Below are positions 10,166 to 20,500 of a stretch of 64,000 bases of DNA, in pieces (within the stretch, counting starts at the first letter, position 1; each line of letters starts with the position of its first letter). Both the position numbers and the translations under genes were made by a program. Source of the DNA: Adiantum capillus-veneris (lineage: Eukaryota > Streptophyta > Polypodiopsida > Polypodiales > Pteridaceae); contig CM043959.1 in assembly GCA_014529385.2 (NCBI GenBank), positions 60,836,253-60,900,252 of the forward strand, read 5' to 3'. The notes beneath the pieces were generated by a model, which saw only the letters and a list, made by a program, of their open reading frames with translations, made no database searches and had not been told where the DNA came from.

Positions 10166-12300
10166 CTACTCGTAATGGAGTCCCATCTCTTCTTTAGGAT
10201 GTTTCCATAAGTAGCCATCCCTCAAGAAGAATCCATATGCTTCTTTCTGATCCTTTTGAATTCTGACTCGCTCCAATCATCTTGCTTTCATAAAGTACTC
10301 AGGTAGCGACCTATGAGCAACCATTCATCCTCATAGAACTCCTCTAAAAAGGATTCAAGTGAAGATACAATGCATATATCATCACACTTTGCATGAGAAA
10401 TTGTGTAGAATTTTGTGCCCACATCTTCTTCCTCATCAGCCATATCATCCTCATCTTCATACCTTGCCCTTGAAAGCATATCTGCCATTGCATTATCTTT
10501 TCCTGCAATGTGATTCAATCCTGGGTTCAAGGACTTTATATAAGCAATCCACCTAAGCATAGCAATATCAGGAGTAGAGCAGCTTGCAATCATCCCCAGA
10601 AGTGGTAAGCAATTAGTCTCCACAACTACAGATGCTCCAAGGAAGTACTCTTTCTCACACTTTAATGCTGTAACCACCCCCCATAACTCCCTTTTTACCT
10701 ATGGATATTCTCTTTGGTGAGAGCGTAGAACCTTGGCCCCAAACCTCACCACATACTTGTGTTTCTCTTCATTGTCTTGTCCTACTGTTCATCCAATTCC
10801 CATTGGACTAGTGTCCACTGTCACAATTACCGGTCTTCCACACTCATAGTCAATCTTCCTCAAAGTTGGTGAAGACAACAACAATGCTTCAACTTCCCCA
10901 TAGCTTTTACATGTACATCATTCCATTGAAACCTTTGATTCTTCCTTATCAATTGATAAAGAGGATCTGCAACATGTGCATAATGTGGATTCCATATGAG
11001 ATAGAAGACACATGCACCTAGAAACCTTCTCACTTCTGTAATATTTACGCATACTTCCTTCATCCTCTGTATTGCATCCACTTTAGTTGGACAAGGTCGA
11101 CGGCCGTGAGGATTACAAAGATGTCCTACTATCAATATTTCTTCAACCCCAAACACTACCCAGATAATGTAAGGTTCACTTATTCAGCCTTGTTAAAATT
11201 CTATCACAATCATTGATGTGGTTTGCTACATATTTACGGCACCCCCTTGAATCGAGAGCCTCATCGTTTTTAGCTAAGTCGCATCCTTTGATTGGAACGT
11301 CATCAAGAAAAGGCATTGTAATTTGAGGCGTGAAGTCACGAAGGACTTTGTTCATACCATTCATCATGTGCGCAACCGAGTTGGTTGCTCCCTGCGGTAA
11401 GGTGCACATCCTTAACAAACCAAAGGTGTTCTCATGGTAGTCAAGTCCCTGCTTTCCATTGCTAGTTGGAACTGATCATACCCTAAGTACAAATCCCCCA
11501 TAGAATATATTTCCCTTCCTACAAATGCTTCTGCAAACTCATCTACAATGGGCCCTGTACCCATATTCCTGATTGTGACTTTGTTGACAGGCTGCATGTC
11601 TTGAATGAAACGTAGAGCTCCATTTTTCTTTGGTACTGTGAACCATCTGCTTGAGTAGGGGGCACATGAAGGTTCCAAAATCCCCATCTTTATCTTTTCA
11701 TTGAGTAAATCTATAAGCTTTGGCAAGAGTTCTTTTGGCACTGGAATTGGTCGTAGATTCCAAGGCACATGAGATATAGTTAATATTACCATTAGTTTGA
11801 CTATAGATGGATCGACACACCCTATCTCATGCGGCTCAAGTTCAAAAGCTTTTCCATGTTTGGAGAGTGTCTGTTCAAAGAATTTTCTTTCAATCTCTAT
11901 CAAGGAGTCATTGCCTCCAACTTTTAACATCTTCAATGACTCTTGTGAGTTAAGCATTACCAAAGTTGTAAAAAGAACTTTTTTTTTTGCACCATTGTAA
12001 AGTGGTATACGAGCAAGACTTCGTATCATGCCACCTTCCTCATCATTACTCTCATACCGTCAATGTGGATGTGATGATTGAGGTTGAGATGCAGAGCTGC
12101 CTTGAATGTTTTCTCCACCTTGGTTTTCAATGATGGGCTCCATGACAAAGAAGACATCCAACATTTGTTCCATCTCAAGGTCTTGGAATATTGTATCGAA
12201 TGTTAGTGGGGTAGGCTCCATCGGTGGCAGTTTGTTTGATAGTTGCCTTCTCTATTGCAATCGAGATGAGATTGGAGCAATATCTAATAGTGATGATTGA
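10166..12300 (-). pseudogene. Decayed Ty3/gypsy pol (protease linker, RT, RNase H)
   Basis: Reading leftward from about 12300, the translation gives a linker before RT, then RT motifs (FTVPKKNGALRFIQDMQPVN and YSMGDLYLGYDQFQLA, then CTLPQGATNS and TMPFLDDVPIKGC), then the connection region (TEVRRFLGACVFY) and an RNase H-like end (HIAGKDNAMADMLSRA) near 10500. The polymerase aspartates are kept as FLDD. The pieces lie in different frames and are cut by several stops, and no integrase or LTR is visible on either side. It ends against the CACTA terminus, which may have inserted into or deleted part of it. Confidence 0.8.
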
Positions 12301-12714
12301 CCTAACCATGAGATTGATAACACAAATCTTGTAGTTTCTCTATGGAGAAAATATTGTTCTTGCATATTTGTTAATCACAGATTCTTTGTTTCTAAAAGCT
12401 CTAATGCTTACATCGCACGCAAGGACATGCCATCCTATCATCCATAATTAATTTAAAAATTATACAGCAAATTAACAAGTATTAATGAGTGCGGTCCATC
12501 ATTACAACCTATAATATTTAACACATTTCAATGACCAAACTTGGTTTTAATTATTATTTGGTGATCATCAATCCTATCTTAAATTTTGCAACCTAAAAAT
12601 ATGAAAATAGAGAAAACTACTTCATTAATGGTTCTTGAAGAATAAAAAAGAGTTGAAATCTACTTTTTTACTTATTTAATTTACTCCTTAATGTACTTGT
12701 ATCTTTTCAAACTC
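12301..12714. other. AT-rich stretch without recognised gene
   Basis: I see no domain, RNA gene or clear repeat here. It may be the upstream remainder of the gypsy pol fragment or host intergenic DNA. Confidence 0.3.
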
Positions 12715-13560
12715 AAAACCCTAATGTACTCAAGACCTCTGTAGACTTTCAGACTCTTACATAGTGCTTAGCCACACAAAATCCTACTGTACTCTAAGTA
12801 GAAAAGATTTGAAACCCTAGCATTCTCAAGACCTTTGTAGACTTTCAACTTTTACGTAGTCCTTTAGAACAGTAATGGTTTAAGCTTAAACCACTAACGA
12901 CTTCCTTTATAGAGCATGCTATCATGATACAGTAATTTAAAACTTATTACAACACTAAACAACATAGAGCGCTCTAACCTAAAAATAACTTAAAGCACTC
13001 TAGCTTAAAACACTCTAACCCTAACATTCTAACTTATAGCACTCTATTGATTACACATTCTAAAGTACTATTAACCTATAGCACTCTAACCCTAGAGCAT
13101 TATAACCCTAGCACTCTAACCCTAACACTTTTACCCTAGAGCATTCTAACCCTAACATGCTAACCTAAAGTACTCTAACCCTGAAACTCTAGAGCAACAT
13201 GACACGCTAATTTAGATCACTCTAATATTAAACTCTAGAATCAAGCACTCTAATCTAAAACACTTTAACTTAGAGCACTCTAACCTAAAACACTCTAACC
13301 CTAATACTCTAAATTAAAACATTTTAAACTGAAACACTCCAATTATTTAGAGTACTCTCATCTAAAGCACTCTAACTTAAAACATTCTAACATAAATCAC
13401 TCTAATGATTGCACTTTAACCCTAATATTCTACCCAAAATCAGTATAACCCTAAAACTATAGAGCAACATGACACTCTAGCTTAGTTCTCTCCAACACTA
13501 AATCCTAAAACAATCTAACTCTTACACTCCAACACTAATTTAAATCACTCTAACCCTAAT
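12715..13560. repeat. Degenerate CACTCTAACCCTAA-type repeat array
   Basis: Words such as GCACTCTAACCCTAA, ACACTCTAACCTAAA and AGCATTCTAACCCTA recur dozens of times at irregular spacing of about 15-20 bases. CTAACCCTAA overlaps one and a half plant telomere units (CCCTAAA), but the units are longer and heavily mutated, so this is a minisatellite with telomere-like words and not a telomere. No gene is seen. Confidence 0.7.
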
Positions 13561-13809
13561 ATTAACATTACGTTAATATTAACATAACTAATAATTTCTC
13601 TACTCAAACTTAAACTAATTCAATTAAAATAACATAAATTTAAACTAATTAACTATAAATCTAAACATAAGCAAATTAACAAGTATTCTTTGTTTAAAAT
13701 AAACATTCATGTTAAATAAGTTTTAATTACTTTTTTAACTAAACATTCATGTTAAAATTAACAAATGAAGAACCCAATTTAAAAATTAATTATTAATGAT
13801 AATATTTTA
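13561..13809. other. AT-rich stretch
   Basis: The sequence is mostly short AT words, with AACATTCATGTTAAA occurring twice near 13700 and 13745. I see no gene. Confidence 0.3.
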
Positions 13810-14090
13810 TGTGTAAAAATGTGTGTGCCCCTGCATAGGGTGCATATTTATGTGCAAATGTGTGTGTGTGTGTGTGTGTATGTGTGCGTGTGTGTGTGTG
13901 CGCTTGTGTGTGAATATGCATGTGTGTGTGCATATGCATGCAAAAAGCAAAGGAAAGAGCACTCACATTTGAATAATTTGAGAGCACAAAAATCCCTAAA
14001 GATTAAAGCAAAACCTACAAAAAAAACAAACAGACACTTTATCTCACAAACACACACACACACACACACGCACGCATATAAACACACATC
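13810..14090. repeat. TG-rich then CA-rich microsatellite pair
   Basis: A TG-rich block (13840-13940) is followed by a CA block (about 14047-14070), giving an imperfect inverted pair about 130 bases apart. The open frames crossing it are low complexity. Confidence 0.8.
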
Positions 14091-14632
14091 TTCACTCTAA
14101 TATAAACTAAGAAAATGCATACCTTTCTTCTCTAAGAGCGTGGGTGATCGTAAATAGAAGGTCGTATGAAGCAAATGTTATCAGATCAGCAAGTATGGGG
14201 TTGGTGGGAGAGAAGCACAGAGGAGAGAAATGAGAGGCATCGATATAAACGTGGATATAAGTATCAATATGGGCGTTGGTATACAATTTGAAATATAAAA
14301 TTATATATACGTCGATATCAATGTCAAAATATTTTTAGATTTTCATTTTTATTCAAATTGAGACTCCCTCAAATCTTATTAATGCGTATACCAAAGCCCT
14401 CCAGCAGCGTCGATAATTCGGCATGAATAATCAATTGATCCCTTGTAGTGATTCCTATGAGGCAATTATAAGCTCTTTAGCTTCAGTAGTACACAAACTA
14501 CTAAGGTACAATAAAAGAAAAACAAGGTGAAGACTTCACGATGGTCTAAAGAAGGCAACAATTTTTGCTACAATAAATTGAGCGATTATTAGAACACATT
14601 TGACATGTTAATGGAGAGAGATTATATACATG

Positions 14633-14675
<43 letters not shown>

Positions 14676-15386
14676 GCACATGATTTCTAGCACATTTCTA
14701 AGGTTCTTTCTGTGTGTGTGAAATAGCATTTAACATTGCATACCAGCAGAAGCAAACATGCAGTAAAGGAGATGGAAGCCCCCAAACGTTTTCAGCTTTG
14801 CCTTCTCCCCACCCCCCTGTCCTCTTTTGATGTGAGCTTCATCTGAAGCCCTTCATCGCCTCGGTGAGAGAAAATGGTTCCCTACACAAGGAAGGAGGCC
14901 TTTAAGGCGCCTTTAGTCCAAAAAAGGAGAGTCTAAATCTTCATTGGAATGGCGCAAGAGCTGCCCAGCCATGGATACCCCCTCGAGAGAACCCGTGTAG
15001 GCAGAGGCCTCTTCCCGCCTCACTCTCATTCCCTACAAAGAACCCTCAGGGTGGTTGTGATTGTTACCACAAAGAAGCCTCTTATTATGAAATTCTTCTC
15101 AATAGCCTTATGTAGGTCATAGTGATTTTTTGCCTTGTTTAAATGACTTGAAATGTCAATAATCAATCAACTTTTAAAATTACATGGTGTGAATTTTTTT
15201 TTAAATGAATTGAAATGTCAACAATCAAAGTTAATGTGAATGTGACCATTGGATGGTGAGAGGTGCAAAAAAAAAAGCACGTTTTCTCTAGCACCCTCCT
15301 ATGCCTTCTTGACCAAAAAGAGATGTACTAGCAAAGAAAAACAAGGGTTCCAACACATTCGGGAGGGCAATTCAGTTCTATACTAT
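14091..15386. other. Unassigned region with (GA)n run
   Basis: It holds a GA run at about 14638-14671, a short TTAAATGA..GAAATGTCAA duplication (15140-15220), and a block of about 70 bases at 15070-15145 (AAGCCTCTTATTATGAAATT) that recurs inverted at 33370-33440. No coding region is recognised. Confidence 0.5.
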
Positions 15387-15723
15387 ATATCTATACTATG
15401 TATAATGAAGCTTTAAAGTTTTAAGGAAGGAGAGGGCCTCCATGTGTCACTCATTGGCTCACTTGAAAGAAGACCTTACGAAACATTTAATCTAAAATTC
15501 AAAAGTGAAGGTAGAACTATAAAAATAAAAAATCTTTTGACAATGAAAAATCAAAATCTATACTATATATAATGGAGTTTAAAATTTTCAAGGAAGGAGA
15601 GGGTCTCTACGTGTCACTTATTAGCTCACTTGAAAGAAGACCTTACAGAACATCTAATCAAAAATGTAAAAGTGAAGGTAAGACTATAGGAATAAAAAGC
15701 GTTTTGACAATGTAAAGTCAAAA
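15387..15723 (+). repeat. Tandem pair of about 165 bp with Helitron-like 5' ends
   Basis: Two copies begin TCTATACTATGTATAATG (about 15387) and TCTATACTATATATAATG (about 15555) and continue through AAGGAAGGAGAGGG, CTCACTTGAAAGAAGACCTTA and TTTTGACAATG. An inverted relative lies at 26100-26240, and short starts recur at 28632-28745. Plant Helitrons often begin TCTMTAYTA, which these match; no Rep/helicase gene is seen. Confidence 0.6.
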
Positions 15724-15779
15724 GGCTTACTTTTTTTTGTGTTTTTTTCAAAACTTATAATATGGGAGTAATAGTATTA

Positions 15780-16600
15780 AGCATAAGCAAATTTAAAAAA
15801 ATCCAACCGTGCTCATACACCAAGCCAGGGCAGACCAGCATGAGAACAAAGACCAACATCATATCAGCACCAATGAGATACGACTAATAAGGGATCCACC
15901 CCGACCAAACCAACCATAGAGAGCAACACAACACTCGCTAAATAGGGAGCCACCCTTGACAAGGAGGAGAGAGAAAACAATACCTGCATAGCTGAAGAGA
16001 AGCAAGCCAAAAACTGGGCGGAGACTAGCTCCACACCGGCTTCAAAGGAGCCTATACAAAAAAGGAAATATTGGATGTCCACCAACCGTTGGGTACCACC
16101 AACAAACAAGGCATTTCCATTGCCATGCTTGAAGCCCAAGGGCAGACCAACTACACCTGGAAGTCGTGTCTCATAACTTGCATCAAAACCAAACCAAAAT
16201 GCAGCCATCACACAAATCTGACAGCACGAACAAAAGTCGAGCATTTGAAAACTTCCCTACTGGCACCAAAAAGTTGTGCCGCACCACATGCACCGCAAAC
16301 CACACCACATCCTTCATCCCCAAACCCAGACCCAACATGTTGATGAAATCCAAATAGCAAAAGCCAATTAGTCTTCCTCCCTCATCTAAAGAAGCTGTGT
16401 CCCACCACACGCACCACAAACCTCACCCCATGCATCATGTCCATACACAAATGCAACTATATGATGAAACCAGCATCACGAACCTCCTACAACACATGCA
16501 AGCGATTCCCCTCTTGAAGAAGATGGGAAGCCGTCATACTATTTTCCAAAAAACATATTATGTTCATGACCCACTCTAACCCCTAAAGAGAGCGGGGACA
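15780..16600. other. Unrecognised repeat-like region
   Basis: Base use differs from the AT-rich neighbours. A block near 16275-16330 (GCCGCACCACATGCACCGCA) is repeated in diverged form about 120 bases later (16390-16450). Minus-strand frames of 126 and 78 residues cover part of it but match no family I know. It may be the interior of a nonautonomous transposon. Confidence 0.3.
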
Positions 16601-16810
16601 GCCGAGAGACCCACCGCAGGAGCTCCCCTACCTCTCGAGCCATGCCCACCCCTCTCAAGTGCTTCTGGTCCTGTAGTCGACCAGATCTCAACACGCCCCC
16701 ACGCAAAAACTCTAGACACTCCACTAAGAGAGCCCTCCAACCCATGTGCAAGCACTGAAGCTTTCTGAACGCGCAAAGCAAAGTCACGCACAGTGGAGCT
16801 TAAAATTGTA

Positions 16811-16842
16811 CTAGTATGTGACCCGCACATTGCTGCGGCCAA
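16811..16842 (-). repeat. Helitron-like 3' terminus
   Basis: On the minus strand the sequence reads CCGCAGCAATGTGCGG, a five-pair hairpin, followed by eight bases and then CTAG at 16814-16811, with host T next. This is the layout of a Helitron 3' end (hairpin, short spacer, CTRR, insertion before T). The body would extend rightward, but no matching 5' TC end is apparent there. Confidence 0.55.
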
Positions 16843-16858
16843 GAAAGCACGGTTATTT

Positions 16859-16860
<2 letters not shown>

Positions 16861-16920
<60 letters not shown>
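16861..16920. repeat. (TC)n(AC)n compound microsatellite
   Basis: Eighteen TC units switch directly to about 12 AC units at 16896/16897. Confidence 0.95.
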
Positions 16921-17220
16921 ATGCCTTGGGATAGATGTAACATCTACAGCTTCTCCAAATATGTGACGACAATGGCTCCTAGAAACTAAAACAACATTGC
17001 TAAGCATAGAAGAAGCTCAAATTCATCCAATGCTAAGATGCTATGCATCCTTGCATCCCCAATTAAGGTCTTTTTGTATTCACCATTGCAAGAAAAGGAC
17101 CCATTTTAACTTTTTGCTTCAATTATTACATCACCATCATAACCTACGGATAAATATCTCTCAATACGTCAGCCCCCATAGTGCTAATGTATAGAGAAGT
17201 GTTATCACTACTGATGGGGA

Positions 17221-17246
17221 GGGGGGGGGGGGGGGGGGGGGGGGGG
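17221..17246 (+). repeat. Poly-G run of 26 bases
   Basis: Twenty-six consecutive G follow GGGGA. A run this long can form G-quadruplexes on this strand and is prone to slippage and sequencing error. Confidence 0.9.
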
Positions 17247-17305
17247 TGAGAGAGAGCATGGAGAAGAATGTGTTCCCCAAGTTTGTACAATGGAATGGTC
17301 TCCTA

Positions 17306-17309
<4 letters not shown>

Positions 17310-17379
<70 letters not shown>
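17310..17379. repeat. (CT)n(CA)n compound microsatellite
   Basis: About 18 CT units are followed by about 16 CA units in the same order as at 16861. Confidence 0.95.
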
Positions 17380-17380
<1 letters not shown>

Positions 17381-17691
17381 CTGTCCGAGTTGTGGCTACA
17401 GCTGCCCCCACCTAAGCCATTAGCTCTTTACTCTCTTGCTACTAGACCAAACTCTTAATGGCTCAAGCAAACCCATGCACACCTATTCCCTTGAGCACCC
17501 ATCTTCTACTACCAAGCACTCCCTACCAATGCACAATGCTTGTCCCATGTTCGCCTCTACATGATCATTAATATTTATCTTGATCAAGGTATTGGTCTTG
17601 GTCCCAATGACCGACCTTACTCTTTTTCTTTCTTTGTCTACTTGCTAGTGACATATCTCTCTCTCTCTTGCTAGTGACAGAGCTCTCTCTC

Positions 17692-17835
17692 TGTCAGGCC
17701 AAGGGCCAAACCAATGGGGTCACGGACTCGGCCAGGGGCCGAATGCCTGTGGAAATGGCGGGTTCAAGCAGGCTGGAAGCCTATAAAAGGGAGGTTGGGT
17801 GGATGGACCAGGTTTGGCAGTCCATTGGTTTGAGA
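17692..17835 (+). repeat. 5' LTR of element C (144 bp)
   Basis: It begins TGTCAGGCCAAGGGCC and ends at TTGGTTTGAGA, just before the primer site. It contains a TATA-like CTATAAAAGGGAGG at about 17781-17794, which would drive the element's RNA. The matching 3' copy is at 23449-23591. The end is not the usual CA. Confidence 0.9.
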
Positions 17836-17836
17836 T

Positions 17837-17848
17837 TGGTATCAGAGC
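17837..17848 (+). promoter_or_regulatory. Primer binding site, initiator tRNA-Met type
   Basis: TGGTATCAGAGC begins one base after the 5' LTR. It is complementary to the 3' end of plant initiator tRNA-Met, the usual primer for these elements. Confidence 0.9.
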
Positions 17849-18630
17849 TAAACTTAGAATTGAGGGCTCGTTCTGCTTTTGGATGCATGTTGCATGCAAC
17901 CTCAAAGGGAGGAGGAAGGAGAAGCCGAAAACGGGAGTGTGCAGCAACCCTTGGTGGGGGAAGAGAGCGTCTCTCGACCTGCTCCAAAATCGTCGAACTC
18001 GGGCTCAATGGGAGCCCAAGCAGAAGACCGACAACTGCCGTCTCTTGCCCGACTTCAAACGAGCTCGCAATCGCGAGTTAGCTCCATCACAAAGAACACA
18101 CAGGCGGCCGTGCTGTCTCATAGCAGAGTTTGGTCAAGTTTTTTTTTATAAAAAAAACCCTTAAGGGTTGACCATTCACACCCAGCCACCCCTCGTGGGT
18201 CTTCAACATGGGCCGTGCCCTGCGGAATTACATCAACGTGCAGCTACAACTCTCTTTTTTGGATAGGGGATCCCATCAATCATCATTTCGGTTGATTATT
18301 GCAAATCCTGAAGTTCGAACTTGCTGAACACAGTTTTTTGAAGCTTCGACAAGCCACCGATTGGCTTATTTTTTCATCGTTTTGGTGATTGCATACGGCG
18401 CAAACTGGACTATTGGCAACTCGAATTTGCTCTGTGCTTTCGAGTGAATCATCCACTGCAGTTTTGCTCGTTATTTTCAAGTTAGTAGTGGTCTTGGATT
18501 GAACTTCGCTTTCAAAGTCAGCGTTCTTTCTTCTCAAAGGCGTAATTATACGGTTCCTTATCGCATACGTCTATGAGCTCGTTGGAATTCAGGTATTCTC
18601 CTTTCTTTTCTCGCACAGTACGTCCACAAC

Positions 18631-20500
18631 ATGGATTCAGACATAGATATGCATCATGCATTCGATTTCGAGCAGTCCGCACCCGTTTCGTCTGCCGATG
18701 CCACGTGGACGGTTCCTCTCACGGAGGGTAATTGTGCCACAACGGCGACAGACGATGCGTATGAGTTGCTGGACATGCAAGATTTTCGTGCATTGCAAAC
18801 ACGCATGACTGTGCTTGAAACGAATTTTGCATAATTAAATCAGAATGTCACAGCATTATCCGATTTGATTAAGTTGCATATGCGGCAGCAGGCCACGGGC
18901 CCTGCTGGTCAGCAAAATCACGAGCACGGCTCCACACCATGCCAAGGGCCAGGTGCCGGGTAAGGCCCTCCTCCGGGACCGCTGCACTCTCTGACCCAAA
19001 AAGAGGTGGATGATTTGTTGAAAAATACAAAGCCACCAATTTTTCGGGGAGAAGAGCGTGAGCGAAACAAGGACACCGTGAATATTTTTCTCAGTAAGTG
19101 GGATGGTATTCATGACCTTCGACGTACCCCGGATGCAGCCAAGGCGCTGCAGAGAAGTCTGACTTTGGACGGCAAGGCCTACAAATGGTGGATGTCTCTC
19201 AAGGAGAAGGGCATCCTACCACAAACTTGGGCAGCTTTTGAGACTGTCTTCAGGAAGGAATTCCTACCTACTAATGAGAAGGATAGAAATTGGACCGCCT
19301 GGGATAAATGTTCTATGCGCTAGCATAAAACATTATTGGAATATATTTCCCATTTTCGAGATGTGATCCTCAAGCTGGAAGGGATGGACACCTTTCAGTA
19401 GGTACGTGGGTTCATCCGTGGGTTAAATCCCGAGCTTAAGAAGCACGTTAAAACCCAGGATCCACAAACACTTGAGGAAGCAATAGTGCAAGCTCACATC
19501 CATGATGATCCCGATGATCGGGCATTGCATAGTTCGCATGTGCATGACACTACACGTGTTTCAACATGTCCACAACATGTGCATCATAAAAGAAAATTTG
19601 CATCTGCTGCATCAGAGACCTCCAAAAAGCCCAAGGGGTCTAGAGGTCCTCTCTCAACGGAAGAGTTTGAGAAAGCCAAAAAAGAGAAGTTGTGCTTTAA
19701 ATGTTTGGGAACTAGACATAGAAAAAAGGATTGTCCCACGGGGAAATCTGCTGCTCAAGGCAAGGGGAAGGGAAAAGCAGTGCACATGGTGCATCTTTTA
19801 CCTCTTGAATCCTCTTCCCAGTTTGATAATGTGGAAGTAACACACACCGAGGAGGTGCATGAGTGTTGTATCACGGCCTCCATGTGGCAGCAGACTTTCA
19901 GACCACATGAGTTGGTGCGTATGCATGGCTCTATCCAAGGGCACAGGGTGCGGATCTTGGTAGACGATGGTGCGTCGCACAATTTCATCAATTATAAATT
20001 GGTGAAACGACTCAAATTGCCCCAAACCCCGAGTTCCCATCGCTACAAGGTAGCAACGATTAACGGCCATGATGCTCAGATATGGGAAACTCAGGTTAAA
20101 GATGTACCTCTGGAAATTCAAGGATACCGTACCTCTTTGGATTTCCAAGTCATGAATATGGAGAGGGCAGATGTGGTTCTTAGTCATGAATGGTTGCATA
20201 GTTTAGGATCATCACTTAGACGTAGCTATGAGCATAATAGTCTAATGTTCGAATCCAATGGTGTGCACGTGCTGTTGTTGGGGGAGAAGGATGTACCTTC
20301 CTCACCTCTTATTTGTACAACTGAGCTTATGAAGCTCTCTTTTGATGATGCAATAGAAGAACTCTTTTTGTGTTACTCACTGTGCCATTTTATTTCCAAT
20401 GTGGATGATGTTTTTAATGTTGATAATGTTTTGAATAAAACTTCCTCAATGCCGCATTCTTCTCTCTCTCCTTTTCTAGCTATGCCTACTAATTCAAAAC
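18631..20500 (+). pseudogene. Element C gag and protease, broken by stops
   Basis: The frame opens at 18631 after an 780-base leader. It encodes a coiled N-terminal region, a capsid domain (KWWMSLKEKG near 19180; FETVFRKEFLP near 19240), a CCHC knuckle (CFKCLGTRHRKKDC, about 19695-19736) and a retropepsin-like domain (ILVDDGASHNFI near 19960) with DDG where DSG is usual. In-frame stops lie at 18832, 18961, 19321 and 19399; reading continues in the same frame after each, and each is one C-to-T step from CAA or CAG. Gag would package element RNA and the protease would process the polyprotein; this copy cannot make full-length protein. Confidence 0.85.

Noticed and set aside
12960-13560. True telomere
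   Set aside because: Units are longer than seven bases, irregular and heavily mutated.
13819-14087. His/Thr- and Cys/Val-rich frames
   Set aside because: They are TG and CA repeat translations.
15864-16419. Minus-strand frames of 126 and 78 residues as a gene
   Set aside because: No recognised motif and a direct repeat runs through the region; kept only as an unrecognised region.
17668-18164. Frames of 75-137 residues in the element C 5' LTR and leader
   Set aside because: They overlap LTR, primer site and leader in several frames; none matches gag, which starts later.
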